Source: Pyricularia pennisetigena (lineage: Eukaryota; Ascomycota; Sordariomycetes; Magnaporthales; Pyriculariaceae). From it: a stretch of 64,000 nucleotides of DNA. The position numbers and the translations under genes are program-made. The DNA lies in the NCBI RefSeq assembly GCF_004337985.1, contig NC_043743.1:550228-614227 (forward strand). The letters are read 5' to 3'. The notes below the pieces were generated by a model. That model searched no databases. It was not told the DNA's origin and was given only the letters and a program-made list of their open reading frames with translations. Shown piece after piece: positions 48,636 through 59,243 of this stretch; the stretch's first letter is position 1, and every line of letters begins with the position of its first letter.

Positions 48636-48718
48636 AGGTCACGGGGCCGAGGGTTGTCGACGTTAATANNACCCTCTAATATACGTCAACCCTCTCCCCT
48701 TGTGTTCCCCGTCACCTT
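48636..48718. repeat. Imperfect inverted repeat around an N gap
   Basis: The left arm (48649-48667, GAGGGTTGTCGACGTTAAT) is nearly complementary to the right arm (48677-48694, TAATATACGTCAACCCTC). Outside it, AAGGTCACGGGG at 48636-48647 pairs with CCCCGTCACCTT at 48707-48718 with one mismatch. The two N bases fall in the loop. It could form a hairpin in the 3' flank of the GPI-protein gene. Confidence 0.6.
48669..48670. other. Two undetermined bases
   Basis: Two N in the loop of an inverted repeat; possibly a small collapse or sequencing failure at a hairpin. Confidence 1.
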
Positions 48719-49543
48719 TGAATAATGACAGTATACCTCCCCTTCCAGAGGTGGGGTGTTGGGATCCACATGCCGGTGAAATCACTTGGTATTTTCAGCC
48801 CGGTCCGGTGATGGAAATCTGTTTAATGATACTGGATGGAGAGAAAGGGACCTGCGAGAGCGAGACAGGTGAACATATCTGGTAATACCTTGCTTGTTTA
48901 GTCTTTTCCAGTATATAATGATATCCACGGCGTGTTTGTATGTATTGATTCGTCCACATCGACTAGGTTCAATCTGGTTCAAAAAGTGCATCGAAAAAGC
49001 AAAGCTCATGAATCAAACTTGTTGCCTTCTAAATCTTGAATAAGCCTGGCTCATGTCTCATGCCGACCCCATCTATCCCCTCAACCCCAAACAATTGAAC
49101 GGTCAGGTATAGAACATCCTTCTGGAACATAGTCAAGTCCAAGTCCATCCATGCATGACCATTCCACCCGAAACCCGTCCGTCATTGTCATCTCCTGTTG
49201 TGCCATGTAATCAGTAACTTAGAAAGCCAGGATTCTTCCACAATATCTTATCTTGTAACTCCATTTTCTTCAAACTCGTATGCACGCTAACAGACTGTAC
49301 AAGTACAAATCAAATCATAGAAGCTGAAAGCGGGAGAACCGAGTTGCATATTCTCGCTCCAACCACCCGTCAAAAAGTGTCATTTATGTACAAGTAATCC
49401 CGACGCAAAATGATCGCCAGGCCGCATTAATAATTTGTATAAACAGTGAAAATGTGGGTGTATGAGGACCCTCAATATCTTGTTCCTCGAGAGCGTGACG
49501 GAGAGAGTCAGGTACAAAAATACGAGTTCAACAGCTCATCACA

Positions 49544-51550
49544 TCAGGGCAAAATGTCCCTGGCGTCTCCTTGCATGCGCGGCTGCGGTTGCCGAGAACT
49601 ATTCTTCCTCCGCCGCCCTTCTTTCCCGGCGCCACGAACAGGGCTCACAAATGTCACGTGTCTCGCCTCCTCTTTCTTCAGGTTGACCGCCGACGAGCCC
49701 TTGCCGATCACGCGTGGCGCCAGTTCGTGTTCGTCCTCGAGCTTTATCTCAGTGACTGAATCCTGGTCCATGATATCGCTCACGTCCGACGAGCTACCGT
49801 CGTCCGAGTCATCGTACTCGCTATCATCGCTAACAAGGGACGGTGCGTTATTGCTAACCAAAGTGTTGGGGCTCAGTTCGACGTCCATATCGTCATCGAA
49901 AAGGCTTGCCGGCTGTGACACTTCTGTTGTCGGCGTAGCTATGGGCGTAGCCAGGGTCATTTGAGGAGAGCATCCCTTGGCACCGTTCGCGCAAGGCGCT
50001 GGTGCCGAAGCAGCTGGAGCTCTCGCCGGCATCCGCATAACGCCAGGGGGGCGACTGACAGCAGGACTGAACTGAGTCTTGGCAGTTTCCTCGCCCTCCT
50101 CCGAGTCTTCGTCATCATCAGCCATGTACACATCCGAGATATCTTCTTTAGTTTTGGCGTCTGCTACATGCAGACCTAAGTCGATGTTCAAATTCTTGCG
50201 CATCAACAACCGAGAAAGGTGCGGAGCCTCAGGTGCGCTGACGGAAGAACTGCCAGTCGACCTGTGCTCCGTCTTGGTGGAAGAGGCCTGTGGCACTGGA
50301 AGAGGCAACTTGCGCTCAGTGTATGACTTGAGAGCGGCGTCCAAGCGAGTCTCGAGAGAAGCGAAAGCTTCTTGTTCTGACATATCTGTCCGAGCAAAAG
50401 TGTGAACCAGGCCAGAAGCCGGAACCAAGGGTGAAGGCCCTCCTCCAACTGCTCGATCCTCAGTGGCGCTCGCTGCACTGGGCCCTGCACTGGCGCCAGT
50501 GGTAGTAACACCGCCAGTGACACCAGATCCGGCAACTTCATCGACTTCGATTGGGTGCCCACAGTGAACTGCAGCCTCCTCGTGGCTCTTGTAATCCCGC
50601 TTATGAGCAATTCGACAATGATTAATGAATCCTTGGGTGCTACTGAAGTTCTCGCGGTGACAGTCGACACATACAAGCTTGACCGTTTTCCCGTCGGAGC
50701 GTTTCAAAACACAGGGCGCTTTCTGCTTCGGCTGGGCGTAACCTGTGTTGAGCGAATGCAGCTTGGAGCTCGTCGACGCTCGAGCGCCGCGAGAGTTACC
50801 CGGGGCGACACTTTCACCAACACTGTTCCTTGTCGTCCTACCTTCCGTCGCACTCACTGGCGCGCTGACATGGCCGCCCAGTCCCTGCCAGGCTGGCAGA
50901 AGGCCATCGAACTTGGGATCAGGGATGAGCCACTTGGCATAGTGGCGCGCGTAAGGGCCGTCTACTACTCCATATGGGGCGGCCCACTCTGGCACCGGTT
51001 CGCCAGGACGCTTGCGCATGGCAGGGCCCTTGCCGCTGCTGATGTCCAGCATCTGTTCGGGAGTGGGACACGTGACTGGGTAAGGGATCAGGTGACATCT
51101 GCGCAACTGTTCCAGAGCGATCTGGCATTTGGCCAGCTCCTGGTCTATTAACCGCAGCTCATTGTGCTTGTTCAGTATTTCCAGGCTGAGTTGAAACTGA
51201 ATAACACCTTGGACCTGCCTAGTGTCAGGGCTTGGTTGGTCAGTCACACACCCAGCAACCGCGGGTATGCCGGCGGCCGTGGGCTCCGGCTCGTCGCAGG
51301 GCGCGCCGACATCATCTGCGGGAGGCGTTATGTCGCGCGACTCGATCTTGGTACGCTTAGCAGAAAAGGTGAGTGGCGAAATGTCGACACTAGAAATTTT
51401 CCTCTTGAGCTTTTCTGGGCTTCGGAAAGCTTTTGGGGCAGCGGTGGAGTCCAAATAGGCCTTCACTGGCTTTGCGAAAAGTGGCATAGGCAGAGTCGCA
51501 TCCACGGTCTTTTCACTTCCCCTTGAATCTTTGGTCCAAAAAGCGAACAT
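49544..51550 (-). CDS. Ahc1-like zinc-finger protein (ADA histone acetyltransferase component)
   Basis: An intronless frame of 668 residues with ATG at 51550 (MFAFWTKDSR). The core has VPEWAAPYGVVDGPYARHY followed by a Cys/His block CVDCHRENFSSTQGFINHC, then RIAHKRDYKSHEEAAVHCG. This is the AHC1-type C2H2-like finger. Upstream lies a helical Leu/Glu segment (QFQLSLEILNKHNELRLIDQ), downstream a long acidic, Ser-rich region (DDDEDSEEGEE and the like), ending QGDARDILP. In yeast, Ahc1 is a structural subunit of the ADA histone acetyltransferase complex. Membership in a complex here is inferred from the family. Acidic stretches suggest nuclear/chromatin work. Confidence 0.8.
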   Translation of the reverse strand: MFAFWTKDSRGSEKTVDATLPMPLFAKPVKAYLDSTAAPKAFRSPEKLKRKISSVDISPLTFSAKRTKIESRDITPPADDVGAPCDEPEPTAAGIPAVAGCVTDQPSPDTRQVQGVIQFQLSLEILNKHNELRLIDQELAKCQIALEQLRRCHLIPYPVTCPTPEQMLDISSGKGPAMRKRPGEPVPEWAAPYGVVDGPYARHYAKWLIPDPKFDGLLPAWQGLGGHVSAPVSATEGRTTRNSVGESVAPGNSRGARASTSSKLHSLNTGYAQPKQKAPCVLKRSDGKTVKLVCVDCHRENFSSTQGFINHCRIAHKRDYKSHEEAAVHCGHPIEVDEVAGSGVTGGVTTTGASAGPSAASATEDRAVGGGPSPLVPASGLVHTFARTDMSEQEAFASLETRLDAALKSYTERKLPLPVPQASSTKTEHRSTGSSSVSAPEAPHLSRLLMRKNLNIDLGLHVADAKTKEDISDVYMADDDEDSEEGEETAKTQFSPAVSRPPGVMRMPARAPAASAPAPCANGAKGCSPQMTLATPIATPTTEVSQPASLFDDDMDVELSPNTLVSNNAPSLVSDDSEYDDSDDGSSSDVSDIMDQDSVTEIKLEDEHELAPRVIGKGSSAVNLKKEEARHVTFVSPVRGAGKEGRRRKNSSRQPQPRMQGDARDILP

Positions 51551-54500
51551 GGGTAAGAGGAGTGACAGAATTCACGATGATGCTTCGATCAGCGTGTGTT
51601 GTTTGGAGACGACCCAGAATTTGTCGCCGGTGTGGTTGGTGATGACGGCACCTTTGGGGGGTTATTATACAGCTGGGGTTGACGATGTTGCAACGTATGA
51701 ACAAATGAGTGATTTGAGCTAAATGTGGAGAGAGAAGGTGGTGGTGCGACAAAGATCGCCGTCAAAGTCGGGGCGGGTTTTTGCGCAGTCTAGACAGGCA
51801 GGCAGGCGCTGACGTAACTGAGCACTCTCCCTCCGTAAGATGACCGAATCGTGGTGACCCAAGTGTGTTTGTTGGTTCAAGTATGAAGTATGTGGCTGCA
51901 GCTCTAAAAAGAAAACCACAGATATAAAAGATGACAAACGCAAAAAACGGCTGCGCTGTAGGCAGCGATGATGTGGCAAACCCAAACACAAAGCGAACCC
52001 GGGGTCGCGCTTCGTTGGGCCCCAAAGCGACAGGGAAAAAAAAAAAAAATTCAGCCGAGCGCAAAAGTAGGCCAGCAAGGTGCGAGAACTAGTAAAAGCC
52101 TCGACGACCGATCAAATGTTATTAAAAAGGGGCTAGAAATGGGAGAGGTATGATTGCGCAGTGCAAAATAAAATGAGTGCGGGAAGGTAAACGAGAAAGG
52201 TGAAGAATAAAAAAATGAAAACAAGTGCAACTTTGGCAATTGGAAGGGGGAAGACAGGAAATTGCGCTGAACAGTTGCGCGCTTTGTTATCCTGCTCGAT
52301 TTGCTGGCTGTTGTTGCGGTTAGAAAAAAAAGTTGTTTGTTGCGGGTTGAGTGGGCGATTGACGGATTGTCAGATCAGGAGTGGGAGGTCAGGCAAGGAA
52401 CGAATGGGAAATGCAAGGGAACCGGGGGGTGTGCGGCATGAGTTTGGGACGTGCTTTTCTGATAGTGGTAGCAATGACTGACAAACAATGAATGATTCGA
52501 GGAAGGTGTGGGTGATGGGATGTGAGTGGGAAGGGCTGTGGTAAGAGCGAAAGTGGGAATTTCCTTTCCGCTTGGCCCGTTTGCTTTGGGGGCAACGCCA
52601 ACAACAGGGAAGAGGCCTGTCGGAGGTGGGATGGGTGATATGCAACCTGATTGGCTGCACCCTGTCTTACGAAGTGGGTATTTCTGGAGGGCGTAAGCAA
52701 GGGGCCAACGACCTCTTGAAGATTTGAGATGAGGAATGGAGGGAAATGGATGAGATAGGAAAGGTCAGGTAGGATAGGATTGTGAACTTGTGTGACTCTT
52801 CCCTTTTCTCCATCTCCCTCGATTCTGAGTGCAAACCATCGTCTACCCTTTGGCGCCGGGCCCAATTACAATTCAGCTTTCTTTATCAAGCAGCCAAGTA
52901 TCGTCTAAACCTAGGAGCAAGCTGGTGGGATGCCGCCATAATAGACACGCACTTTGATTTGTTTATTCCTGCACTTGGGCTGCGCCTGGTTGCTGCACAG
53001 CAACAAGTGCACTTAGGAGTGGTACGGTCAGGTTTGCCGATCGGATCAAGTGTGACGCTGGTGCAGTTTCTATGCTAGCTTTGGCAGTGATTGCCTTTTT
53101 CAAATTCACCTAACAGGTAGGCCCCTTCAGTAACCCAACCTTGCTTGCCAAGCAACCAAGCCAAACAGTATGTAAATATGTAAATCGTACGTAGCTAGGG
53201 TTATGTGTGCCCCTATAGGTACAGTACTGTGCAGTAGTTAGTCCAGGATGCAATCGATTTCTTTTGTCTGCTCGTTAATTTTAGCACTTCCCTTGGGCCT
53301 ATGGCTAATCAAAATCGCCATCGCAATCCAAGTCCCGTCACATTGCCGTCACATCGCAGCTTGAGCCGACGCGATAATAATATGCGCAAAGCTTCCAGGG
53401 CCGGATTCCAGAAATCCGTCTACCCCCTGGATATCATACTTAAGCGGTACATAGTCCCATCGGTGGATACAACTAGCCAGATTACCAAGGTCAAACATGC
53501 GCTAGCTCGTCTCCATCCCAACAGCGGCTGGCAGTCCCGGTGGCCTCCCACTTGCTGAGTGGACACAAAAATGCGGATGGTTGTGGAACTGTGGAGGAGA
53601 CAAGTCGGTGCTAATTTCTGGGCACTCGTAACACAGCATGTCTCGGGCATGCACCATGGCGTCGTTCGGTGCTGAGCATTTTGTTATGCGTTCCTACGGT
53701 AAGATGCTGGAATACTCTGTGAATTGTTTCTCTGCGTTCTCTGGTCTTGTACCTGGTTCTATCGTCTTGCCAAGTTGCCAGGCACCGGATACGACAGTGT
53801 ACCTTTAGGTTTCTTTGCTACTAAGTACTTACCCGACTCCTCGATACCACCCCTCAATTCCAAACAGCAAAATTCTCCCTAATATCGACTGAACTCTGCC
53901 GGGGTGTATGAAGTCTATTTCGGACCCTTGACACACTGCTACGTGTGCCATGACAGCTTTCCCCATCCGTAAAGCTTGCAAGAGTCAGTTTCGATGCATG
54001 GAATCTCGGAAACAGTAAAGGTTCTGACGCTTTGATTGATTTCCCATCCGTGCACCAGAAAGTCTTCGTTGCTTTTAATCTAAACATGGAAGCCTCGTAA
54101 AGTGGATCCCACGAAACATGCCGTCGCAAACATGGCATCCCACCCATGGATTATGCCCGATGGCCAAGGCCAAAAAGACCAGGCTTGCCCGTCGCGGCTC
54201 CACGGCTGGGCAGAAATAACCTTCATTCGTTTACTATATGTATACTATGGAAGTATATAAAACTCAGGTAGCCTCACAGATAATTGACATATAGCTTCCC
54301 GCCCCTCGCGCCCTCAGTTTGCAACTTGGTTACGCAATGCGCCTGTGTTTTACAAAGCACTACTTTTGGTACCACTTCATGGCACCCGATTGATGCACGT
54401 TTTGCTTGTGTTAACCTCGTCTTGGGTACTATAGTAGGATATCGCCAAGAGATGTTGAGGCATGGACTATCTACTGTAAGTAAAAGGTAACATGTTATCC

Positions 54501-55945
54501 GAAGCAAACGTGCACTAGCTTGCTGATTGGATGGCAGCTGGAGTTGCTTCCAGGTCGTGACTTTACTCCGTAAATCTACTTTTACTGGGGATACCTCATT
54601 CTGACTCGTCAGTGGTTCGGTAATTCTTTTTCTTCATGACTCTTGAGTTCGTCATTGTGTGCTCTTTTACTACCTTAAAAGAGTGATAGGCTGCGTGAAT
54701 ACGAAGTACAATATACCGTAGTGCATATGGCGTTGTCGGATCTAAATATTCCTATAGTTCACGCTGCATGCCTATGCAGTATTATTAAAAGCGAGTGAAC
54801 ATCTGATTTGAAGTGCAATTCCGTTTCCTCCTTGCATCTCAGTATCAAGAAGCCTGTTTATTCACGATGAGTGAACTTTATTTAGGGCAGTGCCATGCGA
54901 CATTGGCAACATGCTATCGCGTACGTACAGTTCGGTCTTTCGCGGCGCTGCATTTGCCGTACTTGGTAATTCTTTTTTCAGCAAAATCGTGTCCATTAGG
55001 CAAGGCATGCCGGGCTATTGATTTCAAAACACATGCCATCACTGAAATTCGTCGGGCCTCTATCATAACACCTTGAACAGACTGGAACTTTACATACACT
55101 TAAATTTGAGGTATCTGTGAGTGCGACTGCTTCATACATATCGGTCAGGAAGAAATGTGCGCATAAATATCCAGGCTACAATAACTGTTGCACTAAAACA
55201 CGGCCAAAAGACGAAAGCTCCCGTCTATGACTAATGCCAGTGATTTCGAGAAATATAGCGTGCAACAATAACAGATCTAGGAAGATGCTGTATGCCAAGC
55301 AAGACTCGAAGTCGACCACATCGATATATCCTGACATTTGGTAGTAGCTAGAGGTTTGTAGTGAAGCAAGATACATGTGGTAACTTGTCTACTTTATTTC
55401 TTTGACCCTCCTCGACCAGATCTTTCCTCCCGGCTCAAGGATACACTCGAATACTTCCTAGCGATACAAGCTCTATTAATATCTTTGAGTACAACAAAGA
55501 TGTTCCAGGATAGGTAGTGGTGGAACGAGATGTCGCTACAGCCATCAGGAGCCTCGTTTTTGAAATGGAAAAAGAGCAGTCCTTAAAAAAAAAAACAAAA
55601 AAAGTAAAACGACTATATTCGTCGGGGTTTTTTTTTTCTTCTTATTTCATCATCGTAGTAATGGTCAAGATAGGTATTACCTCCTTGCCAATCGGTAGGC
55701 ACTTGTGTGAAGAGATGACTTGCGCAAAGCTCCCTCACCTCAGCTATACCTAACTGACGTAGTCTCTTATCGATAGTTTTCAGGCGAACCCCACCCTCAG
55801 CCCTTCAGCTCCCGACGCGTCTGGTCGTCAATAATTTGCCCGATTTGAGTGAAAGCTTCGGAGCTTGTTGATTTCAACGTCCACAACGCAGACTGACGAA
55901 AAGCCACACGACCACCAGAATTTGGTTTTATGAGCCAGACACAAA
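51551..55945. other. Divergent gene-poor interval, Ahc1-like / Alba-like
   Basis: About 4.4 kb between divergent start codons. The first kilobase is purine-rich on the + strand (a CT-rich leader for the Ahc1-like gene). The rest contains only short frames without domains. TA-rich patches occur around 54230-54260 and 55560-55640. No RNA gene or transposon was recognised. Confidence 0.5.
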
Positions 55946-56674
55946 ATGGCAACAACCATGGCAATCCTTCCCTCAACAGTTCCCAGCCAAACGAAGCGCA
56001 AACAGCCACCCGATGGCACGACTACGATCTCTTCCACAGACGATGCTACCAAGAACAAGAAGCAGCGGACGGGGCCAAGCAATTCCCAAATCCCTTCCAG
56101 ACTGCCGCTAGAGCCTCACGAGGCCATCCTGACCGAGCTGCGCCCACGGTACGACGTCGCTACCTTCTCAGTCATATCGTCGACCAGCATGTCCAAGCGG
56201 ATCGACCAGATCCTCAATCACCTCGGCCGGTTCCACCCCTCAGACATGGCCGTCCTGCCTGGTGCCGCGCTGCTGCATGCCCGCTCCAGGGACGCCGCCA
56301 AAATGGTATCCTTGACCGAGCTGGTGCGTCGCCGGATTCACGAGGAGGGCCAGAAGTGGTTCCAGTACAACAGGCTGTACGAGGTCGATGTCGAAGCTTC
56401 CCACGAAAGCACCATTATCGAGGAGACGGTGCTCCATGGAGTGTCTGACGACCTAGATGAGGATGGATTCGAGGTCGCGGCTACAGAGCGGGCGGCAAAT
56501 ACCCCGAATGTCTTTGAGAGAGCAGTCATGGGTCGGCCCAAGACTGAGCATGCACTATATATGAGTGTTTTCTTGTCAAGAGTGCCAATCCCGGAGCTGA
56601 GGGCAAAACCTTTCATCACAGAGCAGACGAACTCTGACATAATTAATCAGCAACAAAAGCGAAATTTTGGCTAG
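55946..56674 (+). CDS. Alba-like nucleic-acid-binding protein
   Basis: An intronless frame of 242 residues. The N-terminus is disordered and basic (KRKQPPDGT, KNKKQRTGPSNSQ). The conserved domain covers about residues 55-150: LRPRYDVATFSVISSTSMSK, RIDQILNHLGRF, AVLPGAALLHARSRDAAKM and SLTELVRRRIHEEGQKWF. That matches the fungal DNA/RNA-binding Alba-like family, related to the RNase P/MRP subunits Pop6/Rpp25. A role in RNA processing is inferred, not shown. The tail has an acidic segment, GVSDDLDEDGFEV. It is convergent with VTC1. Confidence 0.75.
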   Translation: MATTMAILPSTVPSQTKRKQPPDGTTTISSTDDATKNKKQRTGPSNSQIPSRLPLEPHEAILTELRPRYDVATFSVISSTSMSKRIDQILNHLGRFHPSDMAVLPGAALLHARSRDAAKMVSLTELVRRRIHEEGQKWFQYNRLYEVDVEASHESTIIEETVLHGVSDDLDEDGFEVAATERAANTPNVFERAVMGRPKTEHALYMSVFLSRVPIPELRAKPFITEQTNSDIINQQQKRNFG

Positions 56675-57241
56675 CAACCTCCAACCCGTCGACCCATATG
56701 AGCATATGAAGACTTTATTTTTATCTCCCGAGGCTGCCATCGCCGTATAGAAAGCCACACGCTTTGATTACTAGTCGACATCTGCTGTTGGCAGAGCCGC
56801 ACGCCTATGGCTGTGTATACAAGACCCACAGCCCTACCGCCATTGGTAGGAGGGTTTTGATGAAAACCCTTTGGTATTCGAATTGCATTTGGCGTTCAAG
56901 GAATGGACGTAGACATGATACCCGGAATTCGGAATGAGACATGAGGCAACCGGGGCTTACTCACACATCTGCTACTCGCCTCTGACTTTCTAGTTCCAGA
57001 TAAACACAATCATCCTTCTGTACCTAATTAACACGGCAGACCTGCCTTTGCTGCCACCACCCTAGCATTTAGTATATCCAAATATAACATATCATGCTTC
57101 CCCCCCCCCCCGACTGAGGCATCGTCTCGTCGCTAGTATTTGTACAGTTCCGCAGCTTTCCAGGGACAAAGAATAACCTGCGTTACAAGGCCACACCAAA
57201 TTCCACACAACTCCGTCCCACCGCACCAACAGCAAATCCGT
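56675..57241. other. Convergent intergenic region
   Basis: About 570 bases between the Alba-like gene and VTC1, including a C run at 57099-57110. No gene is seen; presumably the two 3' UTRs. Confidence 0.5.
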
Positions 57242-57716
57242 TTACACCTTCTTGTTCTTGTCATACGTGACCCTCAACACAAAGTTGACCACGACGGCCA
57301 GGAACAGGATGATGGCCAGCATAGTCGGGCCGAACCTGTCGTCGAATCCTGCCTGTCCCCGCTTTCTGATGGTGGCAGCACGCCAGTGGTATTGCCACAA
57401 CGCATAACCCATGGTGAACATGGCGACCAGTGTGAACATGATGGAGGAGATGAAGGCCGGGCGGTCACCAAAGTTGAGCATGCCGACGGCGAGGGCGCCC
57501 AGAACGACGGTAAAGTTGAGCCATGAGAGGAAGGTTCTCTCGTTTGCGAAAAAGACCTTGGGCTCGACTCGCGTCGGGAGCGCGATCCGCTTGCCTGTGA
57601 CGGACGAAGTTGAGGTATTGTTAGGCGAGGCTATTCATCTTGATCGACCTGTCTCTCGCCGGAGAGGCTCAATGGATCTTACCCGGTGCGGTTTGAAGTA
57701 GTGGCTGGCTCGACAT
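57242..57716 (-). CDS. VTC1: Vacuolar transporter chaperone subunit 1 (polyphosphate polymerase complex)
   Basis: Two exons: 57716-57683 and 57594-57242; intron 57682-57595 (GTAAGA...CAG); 128 residues, the usual size (yeast 129). The splice rebuilds [20 protein letters not shown]. The family motif [20 protein letters not shown] is followed by three predicted membrane helices. The Vtc complex in the vacuolar membrane makes polyphosphate and moves it inward; Vtc1 is its small membrane subunit and lacks the SPX and catalytic domains. The C-terminus ends YDKNKKV. It is divergent from the dynein light chain gene. Confidence 0.96.
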
Positions 57717-58509
57717 TGTCTTGGTTGTTTAAGTGGTCGCGTAGACGCTTCGAGGGGCGTGCGTTTCCTTAGAGTGGCCTCGGCCCGGGGCTGCGATATG
57801 TGATTCTGTGATGCGCTCGGGGTTCCGGATCACGCCAGCCAGATTCACGGAACTCGATATTCACAAAGCGCAGACGCAAGCGAGAAAAGAATTGACTCAA
57901 TCGCAATTCCTGGTTTTGTACAGAAAAAAAAAAAAGCTTGTATAAATGCCTTCCAGACCGGATCCTCCGACAGACCCCAAGCGCCATGGGCCGAGTCTGG
58001 GCCTTGGAATGGACAAGAAGAGCTTTTGACTTAGAGCGGGTATCTATCGTAGCTGCCCCCGCTTTGGCGCTACACGTGCAGGACTGATTGGATTCAACGC
58101 CAAGGGTGCTCACGTGCCCCCTGCCTGAAGGTGGCTCCCGTTGCCCCGCAGCAAAATCTCTCCTGCGCTGGCCGAGGGGCGTTGTTTGTGTTTGGCTAAG
58201 GTAATGTTTGTGGTCTGACGATTCACAATTTCGGGTTTGTTGACTTTGACTTTCTGTTGTTGATCCAATGCGAGCCGACCGCGCTGTTACTTCCTGCCTA
58301 CGATCCGTCTGTCAGCCTTGTCAAGCCTCCTACCGGTACAAGCCTTGCCATTTGTAACCTCCAGCACAGTTATATCCATCTTTTGCTAAGAGGTTTGCAG
58401 ATCCGAGTAATACGTCGCGTGCCCACCTTGACTTCCACTATCAGACGACATCTTCCGTTCCAACATACCTCAGTTGCAACTCCATCCAAAAAGCACAACA
58501 AACATCACA
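57717..58509. promoter_or_regulatory. Divergent promoter region, VTC1 / dynein light chain
   Basis: About 790 bases between divergent start codons, of mixed composition with an A run near 57923. No named site was assigned; the role is inferred from position. Confidence 0.45.
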
Positions 58510-59243
58510 ATGGCTGCCCAGGGCCCATCTGTATGATTCTACCTGCCACTGGCCGACCCAGAATTTGCCGCTTATACTGACAGGTTCATAGCCAATCCCA
58601 ACCAACCGCCTAAAGCAGATTGCCGCCGATGTATGTATTTTCGAGCATACTGACAAGGCCCGCTCCGTACATGCCTACCCGTTGGGTTCGCTATGAAGCC
58701 TCTGCTGACATACCAAAAAGGCCTGTAACGATGCAATCGGCAGCGCAGAGTTCTATGATCACGCCAAGACCGAGCAGTGGAACCATCAAATCATTGTATG
58801 TTTTGCTGCCGCCCACCTGGAGCGAGAGCTTTCTTGATCGGCTTCTGCCAGACCGCCTCCTACAATCACTGGGGCACACGCAGCTAACCATACATGCCAC
58901 TACGTCGCATCCATAGAACACGATACTCAAGGCCGTGATCGCTGAGTCCCAGCCTTCAGACAGCACAGCGCCCCCGCAGTTCAAGTTCGCCGTCAACAGC
59001 ACCATCGTACAGCACCTGGTGCCCTCTTCAAAGCTAAACAAGCCCGCGGGTGGCGCCGACGACAAACCTGCCAGCACCGCGACTAGCACGGATGGCAAGC
59101 CGCACGTCGGCCGAAGGGGCATGCACAGCGCCACGGGAGCCTTCTGGAACGACAAGACGGACGGCATGTGGACGTACAAGCACGAGGGCGACGAGAGCAA
59201 GGGGATGGACGTTGTGGTCATGCTGATCTGGATTGCTGTATGA
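58510..59243 (+). CDS. DYNLT: Dynein light chain, Tctex type
   Basis: Four exons: 58510-58530, 58592-58630, 58721-58795 and 58917-59243; 153 residues. Introns are 61, 90 and 121 nt, all phase 0. The first exon is only 21 nt (MAAQGPS). The spliced protein carries the Tctex1 signature: ACNDAIGSAEFYDHAKTEQW, QIINTILKAVIAESQ, FKFAVNSTIVQHLV, and a C-terminal segment ending MDVVVMLIWIAV. A disordered insert (about residues 100-125) separates the last strands, longer than in animal DYNLT1 (113 aa). These chains dimerise and bind the dynein intermediate chain in the motor that drives nuclear and vesicle movement. Confidence 0.93.

Larger units (their letters stand above)
48478..49543. other. Convergent intergenic region with gap and inverted repeat
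   Basis: About 1.07 kb between the convergent GPI-protein and Ahc1-like genes. It has A runs just after the first stop, and two N bases at 48669-48670 centred in an imperfect inverted repeat. The remainder shows no gene. Confidence 0.55.
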
